Assembly (NCBI RefSeq): GCF_018614135.1
Contig: NZ_JAGGOW010000035.1
Span: 1 to 33,982, forward strand
Direction: 5' to 3'
Length of the DNA stretch: 33,982 nt
From: Streptomyces sp. ISL-66
Lineage (GTDB): Bacteria > Actinomycetota > Actinomycetes > Streptomycetales > Streptomycetaceae
Shown piece by piece: positions 22,412-31,465 of the stretch (position 1 is the stretch's first letter; every line of letters begins with the position of its first letter). Under the pieces are notes generated by a model that ran no database searches, had not been told where the DNA came from, and was given only the letters and a program-made list of their open reading frames with translations. The translations under genes were made by a program, and so were the position numbers.

Positions 22412-25081
22412 ATGCTGGAAAAAACGACCGCTGCCCGGACGGCCTGCCCGCCCGGCACCTCAACGCTTTCCGACAGCAGATCGGGTGTCGCACCCGGCGG
22501 CCCTGCGGCCGAGACCGCGGGGCTCCTCGCGGAGGTGCTGGCCGATGTCGTCGGTGTGGAGCAGGTGCCGGGCGACAGCAACTTCTTCGATGACCTGGGC
22601 GCCGATTCGATGGTGATGGCCGGGTTTTGCGCCCGGGTCAGGAAGCGGGCGGACCTGCCGCCCGTATCGATGAAGGACGTCTACCGGCATCCCACGGTCA
22701 ACAGCCTGGCCGCCGCGCTCACCCCGGCCGCACCCGCGCTCTCCGCGCCCGCAGCCTCAGCAGCACCCGTACCCGTCCAGTCGGCTGCCCATCCGGCCGT
22801 CCCGGCCGTCCCGGCATCCACGCCGATGTCTGCTTCGGCGCGCAGAGCGGCGGCGCGGGCGGGCACAGGGCAGTACCTGCTGTGCGGGATGCTGCAGTTC
22901 CTGGCGTTCCTCGGCTATTCCTACCTCGCTGCCCTGGCCACGGTCCGTGGCTTCGAGTGGGTCGGCGGCGGCGCCGGCGTGTTCGATGTCTACCTGCGCT
23001 CCGTACTGGTGGGCAGCGCCGGCTTTGCCGGCCTGTGCATGGTGCCGATCGTGGCGAAGTGGACCCTCATCGGTCGCTTCACGGACCGCGAGTTCCCCGT
23101 ATGGAGCCTCAGCTACGTACGCTTGTGGCTGGTCAAGGCCTTGATCCGCACAAGTCCTGTCCGTCTGTTCACCGGGTCGCCGTTGTACGTGGCCTATCTC
23201 AGGGCGCTGGGCGCGAAGATCGGGCGGGATGTCGCGATCTTCTCGACGCACGTCCCTGTCTGCACCGATCTGCTCACGATCGGTGACGGAACGGTGATCC
23301 ACAAGGATGCGCTCTTCTCCTGCTACCGGGCACACGCCGGTCTCATCCAAACCGGCCCCGTCACCCTCGGCCGCAACGTCCTCGTCAGCGCGCAGACCGT
23401 CCTCGACATCAATACCTCGATGGGCGACCAGGCCCAGCTCGGACACGCTTCCAGCCTGCACTCCGGTCAGACCGTCCCCGCAGGCGAGCGCTGGCACGGG
23501 TCGCCGGCCGAGCCCACCGACACGAACTTCCGCACGGTCGGTGCCGTCGACCGCTCCACCGCCAGGAAGGTTTTTTACACCATCGGGCAGCTGCTCGCCC
23601 TGCTGTTGGGGTACCTGCCGCTGGCCACCGGCGGTGTGACCCTGCTGCTGGGCCCGCTGTCGCAGCTGAACACTGCGCCTGCGGAGGGGACTTCGGCGTA
23701 CACCACGGGAACGTTCTATCTGGGTGCGCTGGCCGCATCCTTCGTGCTGTTCTTCGGCGGCGCTTTCGCCGGGCTCGTCATCCAGGGCGTGGTGCCGCGC
23801 CTGCTCAATCGGGCGGTCAAGCCGGATACGGTCTATCCGCTCTACGGCGTCCACTACGGTCTGCAGCGGGCCATCACGACGATGACCAACAGGAAGTTCT
23901 TCACGGCGCTGTTCGGGGACAGCTCCGCGATCGTCCACTACCTGCGCTATCTCGGCTACGACCTGTCCCGTGTCACACAGACCGGTTCGAACTTCGGTTC
24001 CGACGTGAAGCACGACAGCCCGTTCTTGACCTCGGTGGGCAGCAAGACGATGGTCGCCGACGGCCTGTCCGTCATCAATGCCGAATTCTCCAACACGTCG
24101 TTCAGGCTGTCCCGGGTCTCGATCGGAGCCCACAACTTCCTCGGCAACCGCGTCGCTTATCCCGCGCAGGCCAAGACCGGTGACAACTGTCTGCTGGCGA
24201 CGAAGGTGATGGTCCCGGTCGACGGAGAGGTACGGGAGAACGTGGGCCTGCTGGGCTCGCCTGCCTTCACCATTCCCCGCACGGTGATGCGGGACACCCG
24301 GTTCCAGGACCTGGAGAGCGGCAGCGAGCTGCGTCGGCGCCTGGCCGCGAAGAACCGGCACAATGCCGTCACGGCGGGGCTGTTCCTGATGGCGCGGTGG
24401 ATCCATCTCTTCGCCTTGACCCTCGTCGCCCTGGGCGCCGAAACCCTCTACTCCTCGCTAGGTGCGTTGGCGTTCGCGCTGGCCGCTGTCGTCACCCTGC
24501 CGTTGACCGTCGTCTACTTCGCGCTGATCGAACGGGCCACCACCGGATTCAAGGCCCAGAAGCCGCTGTACTGCTCGATCTACGAGCCGTCGTTCTGGCG
24601 GCACGAGCGTTACTGGAAGATGGCGTCGGTCGATTACGCACAGGCCTTTGACGGCACCCCGTTCAAGAACGTCCTCTGGCGGTTGCTGGGCGCGCGCATC
24701 GGCAAGCGGGTCTTCGACGACGGCTGCTTCTTCCCGGAGCGGACCCTCGTCACCGTCGGGGACGACTGCACGTTGAACGCGGGCACGGTGGTCCAGTGCC
24801 ACTCGCAGGAGGACGGCGCCTTCAAATCCGACCGCAGCACGATCGGTGCCGGCAGCACCCTCGGTGTCGGCGCGTTCGTCCACTACGGCGTGACGCTGGC
24901 AGACGGCGTCCAGCTCGCCTGCGACTCCTTCCTCATGAAGGGCGAGCAGGTCCCCCATCGGGCCCGGTGGGCAGGGAACCCGGCCCGGGAGCTGCCCGAC
25001 GACGCCCCGCCCTCCACCACGCTGCCGGAGCACCTGTCCGGCGCCGCACCCCTGTACGCCAACTCGCTCGACGGCGCCTGA
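22412..25081 (+). CDS. carrier domain plus Pls-type membrane condensation protein
   Basis: This 889-residue protein starts with a phosphopantetheine carrier domain (about 33-103) whose attachment Ser66 lies in NFFDDLGADSMVMAGF. An Ala/Pro linker leads to the C-terminal module of poly-epsilon-lysine synthetase (Pls). That module has membrane segments near 154-180 and 193-222 and further pairs around 23570-23660, 23700-23790 and 24370-24520. Between them are soluble blocks of hexapeptide-like turns (KIGRDVAIFS, LTIGDGTVIHKDA, VTLGRNVLVSAQTVLD; later ARIGKRVFDDG, VTVGDDCTLNAGTVVQ). In Pls these tandem domains join amino acids in the membrane. Here adenylation is missing and must come from the next gene. 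GAGGAG precedes the ATG. A 54-base gap follows. Confidence 0.85.
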   Translation: MLEKTTAARTACPPGTSTLSDSRSGVAPGGPAAETAGLLAEVLADVVGVEQVPGDSNFFDDLGADSMVMAGFCARVRKRADLPPVSMKDVYRHPTVNSLAAALTPAAPALSAPAASAAPVPVQSAAHPAVPAVPASTPMSASARRAAARAGTGQYLLCGMLQFLAFLGYSYLAALATVRGFEWVGGGAGVFDVYLRSVLVGSAGFAGLCMVPIVAKWTLIGRFTDREFPVWSLSYVRLWLVKALIRTSPVRLFTGSPLYVAYLRALGAKIGRDVAIFSTHVPVCTDLLTIGDGTVIHKDALFSCYRAHAGLIQTGPVTLGRNVLVSAQTVLDINTSMGDQAQLGHASSLHSGQTVPAGERWHGSPAEPTDTNFRTVGAVDRSTARKVFYTIGQLLALLLGYLPLATGGVTLLLGPLSQLNTAPAEGTSAYTTGTFYLGALAASFVLFFGGAFAGLVIQGVVPRLLNRAVKPDTVYPLYGVHYGLQRAITTMTNRKFFTALFGDSSAIVHYLRYLGYDLSRVTQTGSNFGSDVKHDSPFLTSVGSKTMVADGLSVINAEFSNTSFRLSRVSIGAHNFLGNRVAYPAQAKTGDNCLLATKVMVPVDGEVRENVGLLGSPAFTIPRTVMRDTRFQDLESGSELRRRLAAKNRHNAVTAGLFLMARWIHLFALTLVALGAETLYSSLGALAFALAAVVTLPLTVVYFALIERATTGFKAQKPLYCSIYEPSFWRHERYWKMASVDYAQAFDGTPFKNVLWRLLGARIGKRVFDDGCFFPERTLVTVGDDCTLNAGTVVQCHSQEDGAFKSDRSTIGAGSTLGVGAFVHYGVTLADGVQLACDSFLMKGEQVPHRARWAGNPARELPDDAPPSTTLPEHLSGAAPLYANSLDGA

Positions 25082-25092
25082 TACCCAACCAG

Positions 25093-25116
25093 ACCAGCAC
25101 CAGCACCAGCACCAGC
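25093..25116 (+). repeat. ACCAGC hexamer, four tandem copies
   Basis: Four exact ACCAGC units lie in the leader of the NRPS gene, ending just before its ribosome-binding site (AGGAGAG) and ATG at 25135. Slippage could change spacing, but no function is shown. Confidence 0.6.
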
Positions 25117-25134
25117 AGACAGGAGAGACCCCTC

Positions 25135-27723
25135 ATGGCACTGAACGCATCCACCAGCAGAGAGTTCTGGCACGGCGTCCTGACCGCCGGCAGCGGCTTC
25201 ACGCCCCTTCCGCGCTGGACCCGGGTGCCGGTTGCGGGCGTGTCCGCCTACGAGACGCCGGTCCCGGCCGGACAGGCGACAGCGTTGCGCCGGCTGGCAG
25301 ATGAGCTGGCGGTGCCACTGAACTGTGTGCTGCTGACCGCCCACGCGAAGGTGCTGGCCGCGCTGAGCGGCGATCAGGAGGTCACCACCGGTTACGTCGC
25401 TGCTGTCGGCGGCCGGCCGCTGCCGTGCAGGCTGACGACCGGTCCGGGCTCATGGCGGATCCTGCTGCTGCGCACCCGCCACGCCATCGCGCAGCTGGTG
25501 GCCAACCACGACTTCCCCGTCGATGACCTCAGGCGCGAACTCGGTCTGACCGAACCGCCCTTCGAGACCGTTTTCGACCCCACGGACCTCAGCGGCGACC
25601 TCCCCGGCGGCGCTGGTGAGCCTACCCGGGACAGCAGCACCCTGGATGCGGGCACGGCGCTGTGGATGGGCGTCGTCCACCACGACGACGGACGGCTGAC
25701 GCTGCGGCTGCGCTACCGCACCGAGGTCCTCGATGCGGATTGCGCTGCCCGGATCGCCGGGTATCACCTGACCGCGCTCGCGCTGATCGCCGCTGACCCG
25801 GATGCCGATCACGCGGGTCGGAGCCTCCTGTCGGCCGAAGAGCTCCGTTTCCAGCTCCATGGCCTTGCCGGGCCGCGCCGCGACCTGCCCGATCGCCGAG
25901 TGCACGAGCTGTTCGAGCAGCGTGTACGCCAGCACCCGCATGCCGTCGCCGCCCAGCACGGCGACCGGATGTGGACCTACCACGAGCTCAACACCCGCGC
26001 CAACCGGCTGGCCCGCGCCCTGCGGGCCCAAGGACTCCGCCGTGAAGGGGTGGTCGCGGTGGCCATGGAGAGGAACCTGGACTGGCTGGCCGCCGTACTG
26101 GCCGTCTTCAAAGCCGGCGGCGCGTACTTGCCCATCGAACCGCACCTCCCGGCGGAACGCATCAAAGCCATGCTGGCCCGTGCCGGATGCGGGCTCGCGA
26201 TGGCACACCCGGCCGCCAACGCCACCCTCCTGCGGGCCCTCGACTCCCACCCCGCACTCCAGACGCTGTTCGTCGACACCGCCTGCGGCCAGGAGCGTTC
26301 CGGGGCTGATCTCGGTATCGACGTCGCACCCGGCCAGCTGGCCTACATCTACTTCACGTCCGGCTCGACGGGTGAGCCCAAGGGCGCGATGTGCGAACAC
26401 CTGGGCATGCTGAACCACCTCTACGCCAAGATCGACGACCTCGACATCGGCGAAGGGCAGGTGGTCGCCCAGACCGCGCCCCAGTGCTTCGACATCTCGC
26501 TGTGGCAACTGCTCGCCCCACTGCTGGTCGGCGGGCGGACCCTGCTGATCGAGCAGGAAACGATCCTCGACGCCTCGCGGTTCGTCGACACCGTTGCCCG
26601 CGGCCAGGTCACCGTGCTGCAGGTCGTCCCCTCCTACCTCGACGTCGTCGTGTCCCATCTCGAGCAGCACCCCCGGAAGCTGCCGCACCTGCGGTACATG
26701 TCGGTCACGGGTGAGGCGCTGAAGAAGGAGCTCGCCCAGCGCTGGTTCACCGCCCAGCCCCACATCAGGCTCGTCAACGCCTACGGGCTGACCGAGACCA
26801 GCGACGACACCAACCACGAGGTCATGGAGCGCGTACCGGACACCGACCGGGTCCCGCTGGGCCGCCCCGTCAACAACGTGTACCTCTACGTCGTCGACGA
26901 GCACCTCAACCCGGTGCCGCTCGGCGCGCCCGGCCTGATCGCCTTCTCCGGGATCTGCGTCGGCCGCGGGTACGTCAACGACCCCGAGCGCACCCGGCCG
27001 ACGTACCTTGCCGATCCACATCGTGAGGGCACGCGCCTGTACCTCAGCGGCGACGTCGGCCGCTGGCTGCCCGACGGCAAGCTGGAATTCCTCGGTCGCC
27101 GTGACAACCAGGTCAAGATCCGCGGTTTCCGCATCGAGACCGGCGAGATCGAAAACACCCTGCTGCGAGCGCCCGGGGTACGCGACAGTGCCGTGGTGGT
27201 CGCCGAACTGCCCGACCACAGCACCCAGCTGGTGGCGTTCTACACCGCCCCGCACCCGATCGAAACCAGCATCCTGCTCGACCGGCTGGGCGCGTCACTG
27301 CCCGGGTACATGGTCCCCTCGGCCCTCCACTGGCGGGAAAGCCTGCCGCTGACCCCCAACAGCAAAATCGACCGGAAGGCCTTGACGGCCCTGGCCGCGC
27401 AGCTACACGCCGCCCAGGACGGCGTCCAGGACGGCTTCGTGGACGGCGTCCAGGGCGACGTCGAGAGGCCGCACACCCCCGCCGAACAGCGGCTGGCGGC
27501 CGCGTGGGCGACCGTGCTCGGCATTCAGCAAGGACGGATCGACCGGCGCGACAACTTCTTCGACCGAGGCGGTACCTCCCTGTCGGCCGTGAAGCTCGCC
27601 ATCACCCTGGACCGCGCCGTATCCCCGGGAGACGTCACCCGGCACCCGGTCCTCACCGATCTGGCCCGCTTCCTGGACACCGCATCCCCTCAGCGCCCCG
27701 CCGCACAGCCGGCCTCCCCCTGA
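25135..27723 (+). CDS. NRPS protein: partial C, adenylation, carrier
   Basis: This protein has 862 residues. Residues 1-225 resemble the C-terminal half of a condensation domain (PLNCVLLTAHAKVLAALSGD, then FETVFDPTDLS), but the HHxxxDG motif and first half are missing, so it is probably inactive. The adenylation domain (about 255-765) has all cores: TYHELNTRANRLA, YIYFTSGSTGEPKG, NAYGLTETSDD, LYLSGDVGRW, FLGRRDNQVKIRGFRIE and the catalytic Lys in PLTPNSKIDRKAL. The carrier has NFFDRGGTSLSAV with attachment Ser815. Specificity residues read by eye are D, I, W, Q, S, T, A, D, D plus Lys; the two acidic ones suit a basic side chain such as Dap. There is no thioesterase. AGGAGAG precedes the ATG at 25135. 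Confidence 0.87.
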   Translation: MALNASTSREFWHGVLTAGSGFTPLPRWTRVPVAGVSAYETPVPAGQATALRRLADELAVPLNCVLLTAHAKVLAALSGDQEVTTGYVAAVGGRPLPCRLTTGPGSWRILLLRTRHAIAQLVANHDFPVDDLRRELGLTEPPFETVFDPTDLSGDLPGGAGEPTRDSSTLDAGTALWMGVVHHDDGRLTLRLRYRTEVLDADCAARIAGYHLTALALIAADPDADHAGRSLLSAEELRFQLHGLAGPRRDLPDRRVHELFEQRVRQHPHAVAAQHGDRMWTYHELNTRANRLARALRAQGLRREGVVAVAMERNLDWLAAVLAVFKAGGAYLPIEPHLPAERIKAMLARAGCGLAMAHPAANATLLRALDSHPALQTLFVDTACGQERSGADLGIDVAPGQLAYIYFTSGSTGEPKGAMCEHLGMLNHLYAKIDDLDIGEGQVVAQTAPQCFDISLWQLLAPLLVGGRTLLIEQETILDASRFVDTVARGQVTVLQVVPSYLDVVVSHLEQHPRKLPHLRYMSVTGEALKKELAQRWFTAQPHIRLVNAYGLTETSDDTNHEVMERVPDTDRVPLGRPVNNVYLYVVDEHLNPVPLGAPGLIAFSGICVGRGYVNDPERTRPTYLADPHREGTRLYLSGDVGRWLPDGKLEFLGRRDNQVKIRGFRIETGEIENTLLRAPGVRDSAVVVAELPDHSTQLVAFYTAPHPIETSILLDRLGASLPGYMVPSALHWRESLPLTPNSKIDRKALTALAAQLHAAQDGVQDGFVDGVQGDVERPHTPAEQRLAAAWATVLGIQQGRIDRRDNFFDRGGTSLSAVKLAITLDRAVSPGDVTRHPVLTDLARFLDTASPQRPAAQPASP

Positions 27724-27765
27724 TCGCCGGCCTTCCTCCTCAACGCCACCGAAAGGACAAAGACC

Positions 27766-28821
27766 ATGTCATTCACCACCCACTCCCCGATCAGCACCGG
27801 CCCCGTGGCCACTTCCGCGTCCGTCCCCCGGGTGGACCTGCACCCCGGCAGGCCCCCGATACTGCACGTCCCCACTCCCGCCCCGGCCGATCTACCGGCC
27901 TGGGCAGCCGAACATCGCCACACCCTGCTCGGCCTCGTCACCGAACACGGTGCCGTGCTCGTCCGCGGGCTCGGCCTGTGCGACGCCGGGCAAGTGGGCG
28001 CCGTCTTCGGCCGATTGTCCCCCGCCCTGATGACAGACGCCGAAGCCTTCGCTCCCCGTCAGGCCTACTCCCCTGGCGTGTACTCCTCCACGGCGTGGCC
28101 GGTCAACCAGCCCATGTGCATGCACCACGAGCTCAGCTATACCCACAGCCCTCCCGGTCTGCTGCTGCTCGCCTGCCTGACGGCACCCACCACGGGCGGA
28201 GCCACCGCCCTCGCGGATTCCGCCGACGTCCTGGACGCACTGCCGCCGGAACTCGTCCAGCGGTTCGAACAGGAAGGCTGGCTCCTCACCCGCACCTACA
28301 ACGACGAGATCGGCGCCTCCTGGACCGAGGCATTCGGCACCGACGACCGGGCAGCCGTAGAGCACTACTGCCGCGCCAACGCCATCGAGTTCGCCTGGCA
28401 AGGCGACGGCAGCTTGCGCACCCGACAGCGCCGCCCCGCCGTGGTGCGCCATCCGGCCACCGGCCGGCGCTGCTGGTTCAACCAGATCGCGTTCCTCAAC
28501 GAGTGGACCTTGGCGCCCGAGGTACGGGAGTACCTCGTCGACGTCTACGGACCCGAAGCCCTGCCGTTCAACACCCGTTTCGGGGACGGCGACCCGATCG
28601 GTGAAGACGTGGTCGAGCTGATCAACACGGTCTACGCCGAGCACACCATCCGCGAGCCGTGGCAGTCCGGCGACCTGATGCTCATCGACAACCTCCGCAC
28701 CGCCCACAGCAGGGAAGCGTTCGAACCGCCGCGCGAGGTCCTCGTCGCCATGGCCGCACCACGACCCCCGGCCTCCTTCCCGTCCACCCCCACCGCGGGC
28801 CCCGAGGGGAGCACCCGATGA
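27766..28821 (+). CDS. TauD/TfdA-family Fe(II)/2-oxoglutarate dioxygenase
   Basis: This 351-residue non-haem iron hydroxylase is similar in layout to SyrP-type tailoring enzymes of NRPS pathways. The iron ligands are His and Glu in CMHHELSYTHS (HxE) and the distal His in DNLRTAHSREAFE, whose following Arg would bind 2-oxoglutarate. Other family hallmarks are YNDEIGASWTEAFGTDD, CWFNQIAFLNEWTL and LPFNTRFGDGDPI. It probably hydroxylates the amino acid while bound to the carrier, or the free precursor; substrate is not shown by sequence. AAAGGA precedes the ATG by about ten bases. Its stop overlaps the start of the sbnB-like gene (ATGA). Confidence 0.85.
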   Translation: MSFTTHSPISTGPVATSASVPRVDLHPGRPPILHVPTPAPADLPAWAAEHRHTLLGLVTEHGAVLVRGLGLCDAGQVGAVFGRLSPALMTDAEAFAPRQAYSPGVYSSTAWPVNQPMCMHHELSYTHSPPGLLLLACLTAPTTGGATALADSADVLDALPPELVQRFEQEGWLLTRTYNDEIGASWTEAFGTDDRAAVEHYCRANAIEFAWQGDGSLRTRQRRPAVVRHPATGRRCWFNQIAFLNEWTLAPEVREYLVDVYGPEALPFNTRFGDGDPIGEDVVELINTVYAEHTIREPWQSGDLMLIDNLRTAHSREAFEPPREVLVAMAAPRPPASFPSTPTAGPEGSTR

Positions 28822-29921
28822 GCACGTCCCGTCCCACTGCGACGCAGCCCCCGATGGCCGACCCGGACGCATCGCCGGCGCCGGCGCCGGCGCCGATCAC
28901 CGTGCCGCCGTTCGCCGTGATCTCCGGAGCGCAGGTCCAGGAGACCCTCCAGGGCCAGGAACAGCAGATCATGGAGCTGATCGAGGCCACGTACGATCTC
29001 CACGCCGCCGGCGAGTCGGTGAACCCGCCGTCGTATTTCCTGCGCTTCCCCGACCGTCCGACCGCCCGCATCATCGCGCTGCCCGCCTCGATCGGCGGAC
29101 CGGCGCGGGTCGACGGCCTCAAGTGGATCTCCAGCTTCCCCGACAACGTGCAGGCCGGCATCCCCAGGGCCTCGGCCGTGCTGATCCTCAACGACCACGA
29201 CACCGGTTACCCGTTCGCCTGCCTGGAAAGCTCGATCATCAGCGCCACCCGGACGGCCGCGATGGCCGCATCAGCGGCCCACAGGCTCAGCCGAGGCCGC
29301 CGGACAGCCCCGACCCGCGTCGGATTCTTCGGAACGGGCCTGATCGCCCGCTACATCCACACCTTCCTGGCCGCAACCGGCTGGTCCTTCGACGAGATCG
29401 GCGTGCACGACATCTCCGCCGACAGCGCGGCCGGGTTCCAGGGCTACCTGCAAGCCACCCATGCGACCACCCGGATCACCGTGCACGACAGTCCCGAGGA
29501 GCTGATCCGCTCCAGCGACCTGATCGTCTTCGCCACCGTCGCCGACCGGCCACACGTCACCGACCCGGCATGGTTCGACCACAACCCCCTGGTCCTGCAC
29601 GTGTCACTGCGCGACCTCGCCCCCGAAATCCTGCTCGCCTCGACCAACATCGTCGACGACGTCGAGCACTGCCTCAAAGCCGACACCTCACCCCACCTGG
29701 CCGAACAGCTCACCGGGAACCGAGACTTCCTCGCCGGCACGCTGCACGACGTCACGAGCGGCCGCGTGGCACTGCCGCAAGACCGGCCGGTGGTGTTCTC
29801 ACCCTTCGGCCTGGGCGTGCTCGACCTCGCCGTCGGCAAACACGTTTACGAGGAAGCCGCCCGCACCGGCCGACTGCACGTCGTCGACGGCTTCTTCCAC
29901 GAACTGAGCCGATACGGATAG
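28818..29921 (+). CDS. sbnB: SbnB-like 2,3-diaminopropionate biosynthesis dehydrogenase
   Basis: This 367-residue NAD-dependent enzyme of the ornithine cyclodeaminase/mu-crystallin family resembles SbnB, which oxidatively cleaves the SbnA product to L-2,3-diaminopropionate and 2-oxoglutarate. Visible are PPSYFLRFPDRPTARIIALP, DGLKWISSFPDNVQAGIPRA (substrate region with Lys), the Rossmann motif VGFFGTGLIARYIHTFL and VDDVEHCLKA. The first ~30 residues are Ala/Pro-rich and lack counterparts in the family. The 2-oxoglutarate released is also the cosubstrate of the coupled upstream dioxygenase. It overlaps that gene by 4 bases and is the last gene of the run. Confidence 0.88.
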   Translation: MSTSRPTATQPPMADPDASPAPAPAPITVPPFAVISGAQVQETLQGQEQQIMELIEATYDLHAAGESVNPPSYFLRFPDRPTARIIALPASIGGPARVDGLKWISSFPDNVQAGIPRASAVLILNDHDTGYPFACLESSIISATRTAAMAASAAHRLSRGRRTAPTRVGFFGTGLIARYIHTFLAATGWSFDEIGVHDISADSAAGFQGYLQATHATTRITVHDSPEELIRSSDLIVFATVADRPHVTDPAWFDHNPLVLHVSLRDLAPEILLASTNIVDDVEHCLKADTSPHLAEQLTGNRDFLAGTLHDVTSGRVALPQDRPVVFSPFGLGVLDLAVGKHVYEEAARTGRLHVVDGFFHELSRYG

Positions 29922-30037
29922 GCGGCCCGCCTGATGGCGTGCGGCGACATCGAAAGGGTCGGCGAAGTCCTCGCGTGTTACTCGACGGTAGGGAATGATG
30001 GCGGGCGACCATCCACACGGCGGGGGCTGAGGCAGCG

Positions 30038-31465
30038 GTGACGAATTTCGACGAACGGTCCATCGTGCACGCCTTCCGGGACGACGCCCTGGGAGAGCAC
30101 GACGCCGTCGGTCTCGCCGCGGCGATCCGGCGGGGCGAGATCTCCCCCGCCGAGGCCGCCCGGGACGCCAGGGAGCGGGTGCGGGCGGTTGACGGACGGC
30201 TGGGCGCGGTCCAAGCGCACGTCGCCGGTCCGGCGCACACCGGAGAAGGCGCCGCCGCAACCGGCGGCGCCTTCTCCGGTGTGCCGACCTTCATCAAGGA
30301 CAACACCGACTACCGGGGGTTGCCCACGGGCCACGGCAGCGCCGCCTTCCGGCCGAGGGCCGCGCGGCGGCACGCGCCGTTCGCCCAGCAGTTCCTGAGC
30401 AGCGGCGTCACGGTCCTGGGCAAGACCCGGCTGCCCGAATTCGGGTTCAGTCCGACCACCGAGTACGACGGCGCGGAGCCGGTGCGCAACCCATGGCACA
30501 CGGGCTACTCGGCGGGCGGTTCGTCGGGCGGCAGCGCGGCGCTGGTCGCTGCCGGCGCCGTGCCGATCGCACACGCCAACGACGGCGGTGGCTCGATCCG
30601 GATACCCGCCGCCTGCTGCGGACTCGTGGGCCTCAAACCGAGCCGTGGCCGCGTCGTGGCGAGCGCCCTGACCCGGCAACTACCACTCGACATCATTTCC
30701 GACGGAATCGTGAGCCGTTCCGTGCGGGACGCCGCCGCGTTCCTCGCCGCCGCGGAGACGTACCGGCGGAGCCCCGACCTGCCGCCCCTCGGCCTGGTCG
30801 AAGGCCCCTCGGGGCGACGGTTGCGCATCGGGTTCCTGCTGGACTCGCCGAACGGTGTCCGCTCCGACGCCGCGACCCGGGCGGCGGTCACGGAGACCGT
30901 GTCGACGCTCGGACGGCTCGGACACACCGTGGAGCCGGTGGAGTTGGGCATGGACCCGAGCTTCACGGACGACTTCCTCACGTACTGGGGGATGCTGTCC
31001 TTCCTCCTCGGCGCCACGGGGCGGACCCTCGGCGCGGACTTCGACCGGCACCGCATGGACGGCCTCAGCCAGGGCCTGCGCGATGAGTACCTACGGAACT
31101 GGCGCCGGACTCCCGGCGTCCTGCGACGGTTGAAGCGTACGAGGGAGGCGTACGCGGCCTCCTTCCGTGGGCTCGACCTCCTGCTGTCACCCGTGCTCGC
31201 CCACACCACGCCACCGATCGGCCACCTCAGTCCTGCCGTTCCCTACGCGCAGTTGATCGAACGGATCCTCGCGTACGTGGCGTTCACACCGGTCGACAAC
31301 GTCGTCGGCACTCCGTCGGTCTCGGTGCCCGCCCCGCACGCGACGACGGACGGACTGCCCATCGGCGTGATGTTCTCCGCCCGTCCCGGCGGTGAGCGGA
31401 AGCTGCTGGAGATCGCGTTCGAGCTGGAGGCCGACCGGCCCTTCCGGCGCATTCAGGACCAGTGA
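30038..31465 (+). CDS. amidase signature family hydrolase
   Basis: This 475-residue amidase has a complete Ser-cisSer-Lys triad: Lys in [13 protein letters not shown], cis-Ser in [14 protein letters not shown] and the nucleophile in [28 protein letters not shown] follows as usual. It hydrolyses an amide bond; substrate unknown. The start used is the GTG at 30038. It lies about 115 bases after sbnB in the same direction; a role in product or precursor turnover is possible but unproven, as amidases of this class are common. A perfect 23-bp hairpin occupies codons 66-83, just before the catalytic Lys, and a heptamer array begins at the stop codon. Confidence 0.85.
   Translation: MTNFDERSIVHAFRDDALGEHDAVGLAAAIRRGEISPAEAARDARERVRAVDGRLGAVQAHVAGPAHTGEGAAATGGAFSGVPTFIKDNTDYRGLPTGHGSAAFRPRAARRHAPFAQQFLSSGVTVLGKTRLPEFGFSPTTEYDGAEPVRNPWHTGYSAGGSSGGSAALVAAGAVPIAHANDGGGSIRIPAACCGLVGLKPSRGRVVASALTRQLPLDIISDGIVSRSVRDAAAFLAAAETYRRSPDLPPLGLVEGPSGRRLRIGFLLDSPNGVRSDAATRAAVTETVSTLGRLGHTVEPVELGMDPSFTDDFLTYWGMLSFLLGATGRTLGADFDRHRMDGLSQGLRDEYLRNWRRTPGVLRRLKRTREAYAASFRGLDLLLSPVLAHTTPPIGHLSPAVPYAQLIERILAYVAFTPVDNVVGTPSVSVPAPHATTDGLPIGVMFSARPGGERKLLEIAFELEADRPFRRIQDQ
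30235..30284. repeat. perfect 23-bp inverted repeat with 4-base loop inside amidase gene
   Basis: 30235-30257 and 30262-30284 are exact reverse complements around CAAC. The core is GGAGAAGGCGCCGCCG facing CGGCGGCGCCTTCTCC. The protein reading across it is [16 protein letters not shown]. Confidence 0.85.

Noticed and set aside
22757..24406. 549-residue minus-strand frame opposite the carrier/Pls-like gene
   Set aside because: Low-complexity Arg/Gln/His antisense reading; the plus strand carries the recognisable domains.
25450..27255. 601-residue minus-strand frame opposite the NRPS
   Set aside because: Antisense shadow of the adenylation domain; no motif.
30038..31465. Amidase as an established member of the Dap locus
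   Set aside because: Separate start 115 bases downstream with no overlap, and the family is widespread; kept as only a possibility.
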